Origin: a virus
IMG/VR virus record: IMGVR_UViG_3300027739_000019
Coordinates: 1 to 42,313 of that record
Length of the DNA stretch: 42,313 nucleotides
Direction: 5' to 3' (one strand)
How positions within the stretch are numbered: the stretch's first letter is position 1; each line of letters starts with the position of its first letter. The notes beneath the pieces were generated by a model. It was given only the letters and a program-made list of their open reading frames with translations. It searched no databases and was not told the origin of the DNA. The translations under genes were made by a program, and so were the position numbers. Shown here piece after piece: positions 31,285 through 37,420 of this stretch.

Positions 31285-31310
31285 CACGTCATGCAAACGT
31301 ATGATATATT
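31281..31310 (+). promoter_or_regulatory. Early promoter P3
   Basis: TTGACA (31281-31286), an 18-base spacer and TATATT (31305-31310), with a TGA just before as extended -10. Identical in layout to P2, including TTGACACGTCAT and CAAAC. The expected start of transcription near 31317 places a long structured leader before the lytic transglycosylase gene. Confidence 0.75.
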
Positions 31311-31335
31311 TAATTAAAGCAGGTAGCACGTTTAC

Positions 31336-31449
31336 AATCGGGGGTAGGAAAGAGAATGGGGTAACCCTAATACACTAAATAAAACGGATTACACTTATCA
31401 GTCATCTTTTTTATTAGGACAGTTACTCTTTTCTTCCCTACCCCTGATT
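31336..31449 (+). ncRNA. Long structured leader RNA (nested hairpin)
   Basis: Pairs stack inward: 336-339 with 446-449, G340 with U445, 341-348 (GGGGTAGG) with 437-444, a partly paired purine/pyrimidine section, 361-365 with 422-426 and 366-372 (CCTAATA) with 412-418 (all 31xxx), leaving an apical loop of about 39 bases. About 24 Watson-Crick pairs in four blocks is far more than expected by chance. It sits between P3 and the 31471 gene. Possible riboswitch, processed ncRNA or translation-control structure. Confidence 0.6.
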
Positions 31450-31470
31450 AATTAATAATTTAAACAAACC

Positions 31471-32001
31471 ATGAACAAAGTAGGAACTCGCAAGAACGGT
31501 TTACCGGATTGTAGATTTAGATTTAACCGGACCTTATCTGCCAAAGAACAACGCTTTTGGCAACGCTATGGAAATTATATTTGTGTCGCCATCTTGGGCG
31601 CCATTGCCGGAATGATTTTAACCAAGAGTCTCTGGGACGCTTCCCGTCCGATACCGGCGGTGATGATCCAACCCCCTAAAGTAGAAGCTATGGAAACTCC
31701 CTTCTGCTACGACCCCATTACTTGTATCCGGGACGTCGGTGAAGAGCTGGGAGTTAGTAACCGGGATATTATGACTCTAATCCGAATCGGTAAATGTGAA
31801 TCGGGACTCCGCCCGGAAGCGCTAGGGATCAACACTAACCGAACCGTTGACAGAGGAATTTTTCAAATTAACAGTATCCACAAAGGCTTGACCAATGCCG
31901 ACGCTTTTGACTTTCAAAAGAACATCAGATACGGTTATAAGTTATTCTTAAAACAAGGCACCACGCCCTGGAACTCCAGCGCCAAGTGCTGGAATAAATA
32001 A
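31471..32001 (+). CDS. Membrane-anchored lytic transglycosylase (SLT/lysozyme fold, 176 aa)
   Basis: A basic cytoplasmic head is followed by a membrane segment at about residues 31-50 (ICVAILGAIAGMILTKSLW), then a lysozyme-like domain: MTLIRIGKCESGLRPEALGI has the catalytic Glu in the (I/A)xxESG motif, and GIFQINSIH is the GxxQI block. IRYGYKLFLKQGTTPWNSS matches the end of SLT domains. The cysteine pair in CYDPITCI suggests periplasmic or extracellular folding. It lies in the early region, away from the holin and CHAP genes, so it may serve entry or cell-wall remodelling. Confidence 0.75.
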   Translation: MNKVGTRKNGLPDCRFRFNRTLSAKEQRFWQRYGNYICVAILGAIAGMILTKSLWDASRPIPAVMIQPPKVEAMETPFCYDPITCIRDVGEELGVSNRDIMTLIRIGKCESGLRPEALGINTNRTVDRGIFQINSIHKGLTNADAFDFQKNIRYGYKLFLKQGTTPWNSSAKCWNK

Positions 32002-32081
32002 TGACCTTATTTAATTGGTTTGACTTAAAAATTACGAAGTTGTTAAACTGGTTAAATTTTAAATATTGGACAAAAAAATGA
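32001..32081 (+). CDS. Very small amphipathic protein (26 aa)
   Basis: ATG 32001 to TGA 32081, product MTLFNWFDLKITKLLNWLNF then KYWTKK. It overlaps the upstream stop (TAATG) and the downstream ATG (ATGA). The amphipathic Trp-rich helix resembles a membrane-active peptide. Expression is uncertain. Confidence 0.4.
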   Translation: MTLFNWFDLKITKLLNWLNFKYWTKK

Positions 32082-32188
32082 AACCAAAAACTAAAAAGAA
32101 AACCTTAAAACAGTTACGGGCTATTGGAAACTTTATCTTCAATGGGGGATTGTCTCCAAACTTAAATAAAAAGTTAAAACAAAAATGA
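32078..32188 (+). CDS. Very small basic protein (36 aa)
   Basis: ATG 32078 to TGA 32188, product MKPKTKKKTLKQLRAIGNFI then FNGGLSPNLNKKLKQK. Four-base overlaps with both neighbours support coupled translation. Lys-rich; possibly nucleic-acid binding. Confidence 0.4.
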   Translation: MKPKTKKKTLKQLRAIGNFIFNGGLSPNLNKKLKQK

Positions 32189-32445
32189 AATATAATCCCG
32201 ACAAAGAAATTAGCTATCGGATAGTATTAGATTTTTGGCAGGATGATACTGAAGATAGGATACAGCTTAGTACCCAAGGCGTTAATGCTTTTCTGGTAAA
32301 GGAAAAGATTGTCAGGGGTAAGGTTGTTGAGTCTGAAACTCAAATCGACAACAACAGACTCCCTTGGTTAGTCTATAGTGAAATGAAAGAGGAATTAGAA
32401 TTAGCTTTTCCCAGACAGGAGAAGAAATTAAAGGAGAAGAAATGA
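32185..32445 (+). CDS. Hypothetical early protein (86 aa)
   Basis: Alpha/beta protein with ISYRIVLDFWQDDTEDRIQL and a Lys/Glu-rich end (EEKKLKEKK-like). It is linked by ATGA overlaps to 32078 and 32442. No recognised family. Confidence 0.5.
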   Translation: MKYNPDKEISYRIVLDFWQDDTEDRIQLSTQGVNAFLVKEKIVRGKVVESETQIDNNRLPWLVYSEMKEELELAFPRQEKKLKEKK

Positions 32446-32867
32446 TCTATAAATATAGTCGGAAAGAAATCTTAAGGGAATTTGAGGGTTGTATATTAAA
32501 TATTGAAGAAATGTTATTAGCCGCCAAAGAAAGTAAACCTAAAAATGTGATTGAATATCCTGCTGGACAGAAACTTATAATCAAATACCAACCAAAGAAG
32601 ATAGAAAAGATACCAGACAATATTGTCAGCCTAGAACTGTTAAGTGAAAAAGTAGCAGAATTAATTGATGTTATAAATATGACGGACAGAGGGGGTAGAC
32701 GTAAAGTGAGGAGCAATCCCACCGACACTCCGAGTGATGAAGGAGCATTACCTACCCCTGAAGTCCGACCAAAGAAGATTGCCAAATTTGTATTGACAGA
32801 CATTCTTACTGATGTTGCGATTGAACAAAAGATCAACCAAATTATTGATTACTTAAACAACCTATGA
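32442..32867 (+). CDS. Hypothetical early protein (141 aa)
   Basis: A helical N-terminus (EFEGCILNIEEMLLAAKESK) is followed by a charged linker with many Lys/Pro (GGRRKVRSNPTDTPSDEGAL) and a helical C-terminus (TDVAIEQKINQIIDYLNNL). Probably a coiled-coil adaptor. No family recognised. Confidence 0.5.
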   Translation: MIYKYSRKEILREFEGCILNIEEMLLAAKESKPKNVIEYPAGQKLIIKYQPKKIEKIPDNIVSLELLSEKVAELIDVINMTDRGGRRKVRSNPTDTPSDEGALPTPEVRPKKIAKFVLTDILTDVAIEQKINQIIDYLNNL

Positions 32868-32938
32868 CTACACCAGTAAACAATAGAGAGATAAAAGAAT
32901 TAATAGTTAAAAATTCAATAAATAAATGGCCAGTGTAA
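32864..32938 (+). CDS. Very small protein (24 aa)
   Basis: ATG 32864 to TAA 32938, product MTTPVNNREIKELIVKNSIN then KWPV, with an ATGA overlap with the upstream gene and a 13-base overlap with the following gene. Weak support. Confidence 0.35.
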   Translation: MTTPVNNREIKELIVKNSINKWPV

Positions 32939-33522
32939 ACGGAAATCTCTTTTTTAGAAATACATCATTATTCACAGACTGGTTAAATAAGACTTCTTGT
33001 TCTAATTGTGGCTATTATTTCGGTGGTATATATTCAACGTTTAAAGAACATGAATATATTTTTGGAACAGGAAAATGTCCCATTTGTAAAAAAGAATTAT
33101 CACTAGATGGTGCTCACGGGATAGTTAAGGTGGCACAACTAATTAATAATAAATTTAAAATCCCTATGACAAAATCTAATATGACAGTAGACAAACCAAA
33201 CAATGAGTGGGAGAAAATAGCATTTTTATTTCACAATACCTACGAGGGGTTAGCACCTAAATTTGGATATGAGACCAGAGAAGACACTAAAGAATTTGAC
33301 CCCGAAAGTAATAATGGAAAACTAATGATAGCAACCTGTAAAGCAGTCATCTCTAAAACCCTCCAACAACAGAGAGAAGAAATAATTAAAGAAATAGACA
33401 AAAAGATTGAAAACTGGTGTGTAGATTATATGGCAGATGCCAACCATAATCTTGAATATAACCACCGAACACCGCCAATATGGGAGTATTTAAGAGAGAG
33501 ATTAAAACAAATTATTAATTAA
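32926..33522 (+). CDS. Zinc-ribbon early protein with duplicated internal start cassette (198 aa)
   Basis: Residues 1 to about 80 hold CSNCGYYFGG and CPICKKEL, a four-Cys zinc ribbon. At residue 81 the frame passes a second ATG (33166) whose flanking DNA matches that of the 34834 gene start. Downstream are NNEWEKIAFLFHN and a helical C-terminus (VISKTLQQQREEIIKEIDKK). The gene looks like a fusion of two small early genes through the repeated cassette. Function unknown. Confidence 0.5.
   Translation: MASVNGNLFFRNTSLFTDWLNKTSCSNCGYYFGGIYSTFKEHEYIFGTGKCPICKKELSLDGAHGIVKVAQLINNKFKIPMTKSNMTVDKPNNEWEKIAFLFHNTYEGLAPKFGYETREDTKEFDPESNNGKLMIATCKAVISKTLQQQREEIIKEIDKKIENWCVDYMADANHNLEYNHRTPPIWEYLRERLKQIIN
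33157..33193 (+). repeat. Start-cassette repeat R1, copy a
   Basis: AAAATCCCTATGA followed by AAAATCTAATATGACAGTAG occurs here within the 32926 gene and again at 34825-34863, where it forms the start of the 34834 gene. In this copy the ATG is internal, which suggests recombinational fusion. Confidence 0.75.
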
Positions 33523-33531
33523 AAAAGAAAG

Positions 33532-33675
33532 ATGATTATTAAAAAAGGATTATATAAAGACTGGAACTTAATATCAGCAATTAGAGACTTAATGAATATT
33601 AGGATTAATTCAATCAAAACTGACAAATATCCTGATTGGTTTAAAACACAATTTACTAATTCTAAATCAAAATGA
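33532..33675 (+). CDS. Small early protein (47 aa)
   Basis: ATG 33532 to TGA 33675, product MIIKKGLYKDWNLISAIRDL then MNIRINSIKTDKYPDWF and a polar tail, overlapping the next start (ATGA). Helical; function unknown. Confidence 0.45.
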   Translation: MIIKKGLYKDWNLISAIRDLMNIRINSIKTDKYPDWFKTQFTNSKSK

Positions 33676-33956
33676 CAAAAGAAAAAATAACCTTATGTCC
33701 TAACTGTAACTGTATGACTCATACGGTAAAAGGTAATTGTGGTAAGTGTGGAGTAACCAAACCAAACAATGAGTGGGAGAAAGAGTTTGGAGTTGAAAAT
33801 AATTGGCAAAAAATGCCATATTATCCAAATACTATCTATCCAGATGTAAAAGTTTGTTATCACTGTTATTGTATTGAAAAAGAAGTAAAAGGAAAATTAC
33901 ATTTAGAGTGCTGTATGTGTGGTCATAGAAAATTAAAATTTGATAAAACTATATGA
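33672..33956 (+). CDS. Double zinc-ribbon protein (94 aa)
   Basis: Two four-cysteine sites are visible: CPNCNCMTHTVKGNCGKCGV in the first 30 residues and CYHCYCIEKEVKGKLHLE with CCMCGH further on. Between them, NNEWEKEFGVENNWQKMPYYP repeats the NNEWEK motif of the 32926 gene, coded by a duplicated DNA segment (33756-33783). Overlaps both neighbours by four bases. Confidence 0.55.
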   Translation: MTKEKITLCPNCNCMTHTVKGNCGKCGVTKPNNEWEKEFGVENNWQKMPYYPNTIYPDVKVCYHCYCIEKEVKGKLHLECCMCGHRKLKFDKTI

Positions 33957-33983
33957 AAACAACCCGACAAAAAAGACCAGATA
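33953..33983 (+). repeat. Repeat R3, copy a (start of the MKTTRQKRPD cassette)
   Basis: About 30 bases here match 34518-34547, the start of the 102-residue gene; the copy here is cut after eleven codons. Confidence 0.75.
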
Positions 33984-34009
33984 TTAAAAGTTTACAGTCA
34001 ATAAAATAA
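33953..34009 (+). pseudogene. 18-codon chimeric remnant
   Basis: ATG 33953 starts MKTTRQKRPD, as does the 34518 gene, but then switches to KSLQSIK-stop, matching the end (IQSIK) of the 34180 gene. The DNA junction lies between two repeats found intact elsewhere (34518-34547 and 34263-34287). It is probably a scar of recombination between repeats rather than a functional gene, although a short peptide could still be made. Confidence 0.6.
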
Positions 34010-34018
34010 ATGAAAAAA
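33994..34018 (+). repeat. Repeat R4, copy a (ACAGTCAATAAAATAAATG cassette)
   Basis: Twenty-five bases identical to 34263-34287. Both copies encode a QSIK-stop end followed directly by an ATGAAAAAA start. Confidence 0.75.
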
Positions 34019-34183
34019 GATTTTACAGACCAAGATGTTGTTTACATGTGTGAAACCATACTTGGGTATTTAGATATGGGTATGGTTGATAAAGCCAAAC
34101 AGCATTTAGAAAACCTACAAAGATGGTTTGTGGATTTACCATTAGAAGGTAATTTACTAAAGGAGACAAAACAAAAACTATGA
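34010..34183 (+). CDS. Small early protein (57 aa)
   Basis: ATG 34010 to TGA 34183, product MKKDFTDQDVVYMCETILGY then a helical DKAKQHLENLQRWF stretch. It starts in the second copy of the ATAAAATAAATG cassette and its stop overlaps the 34180 gene start. Function unknown. Confidence 0.5.
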   Translation: MKKDFTDQDVVYMCETILGYLDMGMVDKAKQHLENLQRWFVDLPLEGNLLKETKQKL

Positions 34184-34278
34184 AAATAACTTATGAAAAA
34201 TTACTTTTAATAGGTATTGGACTTTTAATATTAGAGGTTATTTTATTAATTATTAATTTAATACAGTCAATAAAATAA
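34180..34278 (+). CDS. Single-span small membrane protein (32 aa)
   Basis: Product MKITYEKLLLIGIGLLILEV, then ILLIINLIQSIK, a single hydrophobic segment flanked by Lys residues. The frame runs ATG 34180 to TAA 34278 with four-base overlaps at the start and cassette repeats at the end. A membrane microprotein, for example an inhibitor or exclusion peptide, is possible. Confidence 0.5.
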   Translation: MKITYEKLLLIGIGLLILEVILLIINLIQSIK

Positions 34279-34287
34279 ATGAAAAAA
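34263..34287 (+). repeat. Repeat R4, copy b
   Basis: Second copy, spanning the end of the 34180 membrane microprotein gene and the start of the 34279 zinc-ribbon gene. Confidence 0.75.
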
Positions 34288-34521
34288 ATATGTCAAAGAT
34301 GCAGAAGGGAGTTTGATTGGAGAGATATTGGTAACTCTGTTAAATTTGAACAAACTAATCTATGTCCTGATTGCGAACACGAAATTATGGAGTTAGAAGC
34401 CCAAGAAAATGCCAATGCTGCGATGGCTGCTGCTGAGGCTGAGGCACAAGCCCAAGGAGAATGGGAAGCCCAACAAGAAGCTGAGGCACAAGCCGAATAT
34501 GAACAGGGAGGACACCCATGA
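34279..34521 (+). CDS. Zinc-ribbon protein with Ala/Glu/Gln-rich tail (80 aa)
   Basis: The zinc site comprises CQRCRREFDWRD and CPDCEHE in the first 40 residues. The rest is a low-complexity AEAEAQAQGEWEAQQEAEAQAE tail, ending GGHP. A strong AGGGAGG sequence at its end is the ribosome-binding site of the next gene. Confidence 0.55.
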   Translation: MKKICQRCRREFDWRDIGNSVKFEQTNLCPDCEHEIMELEAQENANAAMAAAEAEAQAQGEWEAQQEAEAQAEYEQGGHP

Positions 34522-34547
34522 AAACAACCCGACAAAAAAGACCAGAT
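34518..34547 (+). repeat. Repeat R3, copy b
   Basis: Intact copy of R3 at the start of the 34518-34826 gene. Confidence 0.75.
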
Positions 34548-34826
34548 AGAGTGATAAAAGAAAAGATATATCTTGAGTTTAGTTACATACCAATGATTTA
34601 TTCTTTATACAGAACCGAACAAGCGGAAATGATAGGGTGGTGTAAAAGTCGTGGTATGAATTGGAGTGAATCGGTAGCAACTGATGGAGTAATAATAGAA
34701 TTTAGCAGAGATAAAAACACATTAGACTTTATAAAAACTTTCTTAGAACCAAAAGTCAATCACGCATTACCATTTTCAAGTTTACAAAGTATTGATGGGG
34801 TTAGAATCGTTAATTTAGAAAGTTAA
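34518..34826 (+). CDS. Hypothetical early protein (102 aa)
   Basis: The product begins MKTTRQKRPDRVIKEKIYLE and is alpha/beta in the middle (YSLYRTEQAEMIGWCKSRGM). Its first 30 bases are duplicated at 33953. ATGA overlap and AGGGAGG upstream support its start. No family recognised. Confidence 0.5.
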   Translation: MKTTRQKRPDRVIKEKIYLEFSYIPMIYSLYRTEQAEMIGWCKSRGMNWSESVATDGVIIEFSRDKNTLDFIKTFLEPKVNHALPFSSLQSIDGVRIVNLES

Positions 34827-34863
34827 AATCCCTATGAAAACAAAATCTAATATGACAGTAGAA
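34825..34863 (+). repeat. Start-cassette repeat R1, copy b
   Basis: Second copy of the repeat, here at a genuine gene start with four extra bases after ATGA. Confidence 0.75.
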
Positions 34864-35148
34864 AACTCTAATTTAGTCAAAGAGGAAGATTGGGAACAAA
34901 ATCTACTAGATAGTGCTAGGGTATTGGCTGATAATCTACAAATATATAACGCAAGTAGGGAATGTAGTATCTGCGGTGCTTCGCCAGAGCATCAAGCTAA
35001 ATGGGTAATTAAACTAGTAAGAGATGAAAAACAAAAATCATTTGAAGAAGGTTACAAAAAAGGAGTCAAAGACGAAATTGAGTGTGTTGAAACTAGCGGA
35101 GAACATTTAGATTTACAGAAGAAGTTAAAAATTAAAAAGAAGATATGA
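34834..35148 (+). CDS. Hypothetical early protein, CxxC (104 aa)
   Basis: Begins MKTKSNMTVENSNLVKEEDW, the same cassette as residues 81-90 of the 32926 gene. ECSICGASPEH carries one CxxC, and the C-terminus is Lys/Glu-rich. Function unknown. Confidence 0.5.
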   Translation: MKTKSNMTVENSNLVKEEDWEQNLLDSARVLADNLQIYNASRECSICGASPEHQAKWVIKLVRDEKQKSFEEGYKKGVKDEIECVETSGEHLDLQKKLKIKKKI

Positions 35149-35357
35149 AAACTAACTATATAGATAAAAAGTTTAATAATCCAATAGCACAGATAGACAA
35201 CCTTATAGACCAAGCCCACACCCTAAAAGTTAAGCAGAAATTTATTGACCGCTTTGGTGAAGACCCGGTAGACGTGCTGGGTAACGATTGGGAAAACTAC
35301 ATTGAGGTGTATATGGAAGAAGTCAACGATGAGGAATTTATGATAGACAGATTATGA
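35145..35357 (+). CDS. Small acidic early protein (70 aa)
   Basis: Begins MKTNYIDKKFNNPIAQIDNL, ends acidic (VYMEEVNDEEFMIDRL). ATGA overlaps on both sides. No recognised family. Confidence 0.5.
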   Translation: MKTNYIDKKFNNPIAQIDNLIDQAHTLKVKQKFIDRFGEDPVDVLGNDWENYIEVYMEEVNDEEFMIDRL

Positions 35358-35512
35358 CCACCCAAACAGTAAATGACACAATAGAAAAAGTAAAAGAGAT
35401 TATAGAAATTATGTGGATTAAAAAAGAAAAGGATAAAACTGGTTACGATGTTGGTTGGAATAGTGCTTTAGCTGAATTTGAAGCTAGACTTAAACAGTTA
35501 AAAAAGAAATGA
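35354..35512 (+). CDS. Small early protein (52 aa)
   Basis: ATG 35354 to TGA 35512, product MTTQTVNDTIEKVKEIIEIM, then a helical, Lys-rich end. ATGA overlaps both sides. Function unknown. Confidence 0.5.
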   Translation: MTTQTVNDTIEKVKEIIEIMWIKKEKDKTGYDVGWNSALAEFEARLKQLKKK

Positions 35513-35673
35513 AAATAGAAACATATCTAAAAGCCTATTCTGACAACGGAAAATACCTTGGAGCAGTTGAGGGTGAATTTACATCAGGGAAAATAAGGGC
35601 TTTTTTAGAACTATGGGAGAAGGCTGAATCAGAAGCAAGGTTAAAAATGAACCTAGGAGGTCAGAATAAGTAG
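35509..35673 (+). CDS. Small early protein (54 aa)
   Basis: ATG 35509 to TAG 35673, product MKIETYLKAYSDNGKYLGAV, then a helical, acidic segment. Its last codons include an AGGAGG sequence that serves the next gene. Confidence 0.5.
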   Translation: MKIETYLKAYSDNGKYLGAVEGEFTSGKIRAFLELWEKAESEARLKMNLGGQNK

Positions 35674-35845
35674 TGATAATGGTTTAATACTAAATCTCAA
35701 GACTTTCAAAGTAACATATTTTCAAGGAGATGGGACGTTTAACCCCAAGAAATGTAAAACTTTAGAGGAAGCTATAACGTATTGTCAAGAACAAGGAGAG
35801 ACAGAATATGGAATTACTTTAATCGGTAAGCTAAAAAAGAAATGA
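35666..35845 (+). CDS. Small early protein with an apparent AUA start (59 aa)
   Basis: AGGAGG (35655-35660) is followed after 5 bases by AUA at 35666, and the frame stays open for 59 codons to TGA 35845, which overlaps the RusA start. The translation continues SSDNGLILNLKTFKVTYFQG, then DGTFNPKKCKTLEEAITYC, and looks protein-like. No ATG/GTG/TTG exists upstream of the conserved-looking part, so either a rare AUA initiation occurs or the start was mutated. Confidence 0.5.
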   Translation: MSSDNGLILNLKTFKVTYFQGDGTFNPKKCKTLEEAITYCQEQGETEYGITLIGKLKKK

Positions 35846-36189
35846 CCGAGATTAAAATTAGTGGAATCAGAATAGTATCAAAAAAAAATAACCGTCGTAA
35901 CTTCCGCCATATCTCCCTTCCCAGCGTTGCCTATGAGAAATTTAAGAATCTAATGTTTGAGTATCTGTACCCTTTCAAAGGAGAGATCACCCAACCTTTC
36001 AAATTAGAGCTGTGGTATGCCATCAAAGGCAAGTTTCCGCAGGATATTGACAATGCCACCACTTCAATTCTGGATGTACTTCAGGACTATCAGGTAATTG
36101 AGAATGACAATCTGTGTACCGAAATTCATGCTTATAAAACCGGGGAACATAAAGACTGGTTCTTTACGATTCATCTGACGGAGCTTTAG
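35842..36189 (+). CDS. rusA: RusA-family Holliday junction resolvase (115 aa)
   Basis: The core has the RusA pattern: DIDNATTSILDVLQDYQVIE followed by NDNLC, i.e. D-x-D-N...D-L...I.N.D, with a basic N-terminus (KKNNRRNFRH). It cleaves four-way junctions during recombination-dependent replication and would partner the ERF-like annealing protein. It starts with an ATGA overlap and converges with the minus-strand gene at 36164 (26-base overlap). Confidence 0.85.
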   Translation: MTEIKISGIRIVSKKNNRRNFRHISLPSVAYEKFKNLMFEYLYPFKGEITQPFKLELWYAIKGKFPQDIDNATTSILDVLQDYQVIENDNLCTEIHAYKTGEHKDWFFTIHLTEL

Positions 36190-36370
36190 TTTGGAGCCGG
36201 ATCATTGGCAGGCAGGTATAAAAACTAGCACACCCGGTATCTTTAGGAATTTCTCTAAATACTTTCAATGCTTCTACTCTAGCCCTATCTATTGGTAAAT
36301 GATTAAAGTTAATCAGAATTGATTGGACAACTGCTTGACATAGATCACATGTTTCTTTAGGTTGTTTCAT
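36164..36370 (-). CDS. Small CxxC protein downstream of the phosphoesterase (68 aa)
   Basis: Begins MKQPKETCDLCQAVVQSILI with one CDLC, and the tail is polar (TKAPSDES). Its start overlaps the phosphoesterase stop (ATGA) and it converges with RusA. Possible small regulator; unknown. Confidence 0.5.
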   Translation of the reverse strand: MKQPKETCDLCQAVVQSILINFNHLPIDRARVEALKVFREIPKDTGCASFYTCLPMIRLQTKAPSDES

Positions 36371-37305
36371 CTTCTTTGTTTAATTCCAAAAGTAACTAAC
36401 CGAGGTTGAAATTCTCTGACATTCTCGCCGTTACTCTTACCTTCTATTATCCATCCGCCAATATTAGAGGTCAAGCCAAGCCTTTTTTCAAACTGTAAAC
36501 TCTGATCTTTGAAACAGGGAGTTTGTAAGAAATGGATTCCCCGATAATTAAGATACAGGGAGTTGTGATAATGACCGAAGGTTAGGATGTTTGGTAGATC
36601 ACCTGGGTCCATAGCATTGATGGCTCTTTGGGCTTTGTAGCTGACAGCATAGGCCTGATTCCCCATCGGGTGTAACATATCCATCACCACTTTATCTCCC
36701 ATCCTGACTCTGGCCGAATACTGACCGATATAGGTGATATCCCCTCTGGCTCTGGCGATCTGGACTAGAGGATCGGAACCATACCTTTCGTACATTTTTA
36801 GATCATGATTACCCGATATGGCAATTGTCTGGATTCCACTTCGTCTGGGATAGTTTTTAATCGTGTAAGCGATCTGGGCTTCCTGTCCTAACACATTCTG
36901 CTCAAATTCCTGTCCTTGATAAACGTGGGACCCGTCAGTAACATCACCCACATGGAAGACTGTTTTTACTCCGGCTTGTTGAAAACGATCATACATGACC
37001 TCTAGTGCATCCAAACGCTCAAATTTAGAACCTAAGTGAGTATCCGATACCAGCCCAAAATGGAGTTGCCCCCCCCTAAACATTCGGGAAGCGTCAAAGT
37101 TTACTTTCCCTTCATTAGCTTTTGATCTGATCCAGGTTCCATCACAATTAACAAATCTAAATCCTTCCTCAATTAACGTATCAAGGACTTTAGTTACAGC
37201 AGAGGTATCAGTTTTCAGATTGCTGGCTATTCGGTCAGGTCTGAACTCACCTCTAAGTTTTAACACTTCTTTACGGAGATCGACTTCTTTGCCAGTGTTA
37301 GCCAT
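36367..37305 (-). CDS. Metallophosphoesterase (312 aa) with N-terminal HTH
   Basis: The full calcineurin-like motif set is present: VSDTHLGS, HVGDVTDGSH, ISGNHDLK, and late LTFGHYHNS with GHxH. The N-terminal 80 residues (LRKEVLKLRGEFRPDRIASN, LKTDTSAVTKVLDTLIEEG) look like a winged helix. It may act as a nuclease or phosphatase on nucleic-acid termini. It is the last gene before the convergent junction with the early region. Confidence 0.8.
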   Translation of the reverse strand: MANTGKEVDLRKEVLKLRGEFRPDRIASNLKTDTSAVTKVLDTLIEEGFRFVNCDGTWIRSKANEGKVNFDASRMFRGGQLHFGLVSDTHLGSKFERLDALEVMYDRFQQAGVKTVFHVGDVTDGSHVYQGQEFEQNVLGQEAQIAYTIKNYPRRSGIQTIAISGNHDLKMYERYGSDPLVQIARARGDITYIGQYSARVRMGDKVVMDMLHPMGNQAYAVSYKAQRAINAMDPGDLPNILTFGHYHNSLYLNYRGIHFLQTPCFKDQSLQFEKRLGLTSNIGGWIIEGKSNGENVREFQPRLVTFGIKQRR

Positions 37306-37308
37306 AAT

Positions 37309-37338
37309 TTGACATACTGATCTAGTTTGTTATATAAT
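37309..37338 (+). promoter_or_regulatory. Strong plus-strand promoter inside the late block
   Basis: TTGACA (37309-37314), 18-base spacer, TATAAT (37333-37338). The same spacer length as P2 and P3. It points to the right, toward minus-strand lysis genes, and is followed by a terminator about 70 bases later. Confidence 0.65.
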
Positions 37339-37344
37339 TAATTA

Positions 37345-37420
37345 GCAGACACACTAGTTCTCTGCCAACCTCTGAAGTAACCACCCTTGACAGTGAGTTT
37401 TAAATCAGAGGTTTTTATTT
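37345..37420 (+). ncRNA. Candidate small RNA ending in an intrinsic terminator
   Basis: From the promoter at 37309, the predicted RNA starts near 37345. A GCAGA/TCTGC hairpin (37345-37349 with 37361-37365) is followed by a 9-bp perfect stem, AACCTCTGA (37367-37375) with TCAGAGGTT (37405-37413), and TTTATTT. The RNA would be about 76 bases and antisense to the leader of the phosphoesterase mRNA and the end of the holin mRNA. No open frame is long enough to be coding. Confidence 0.5.
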
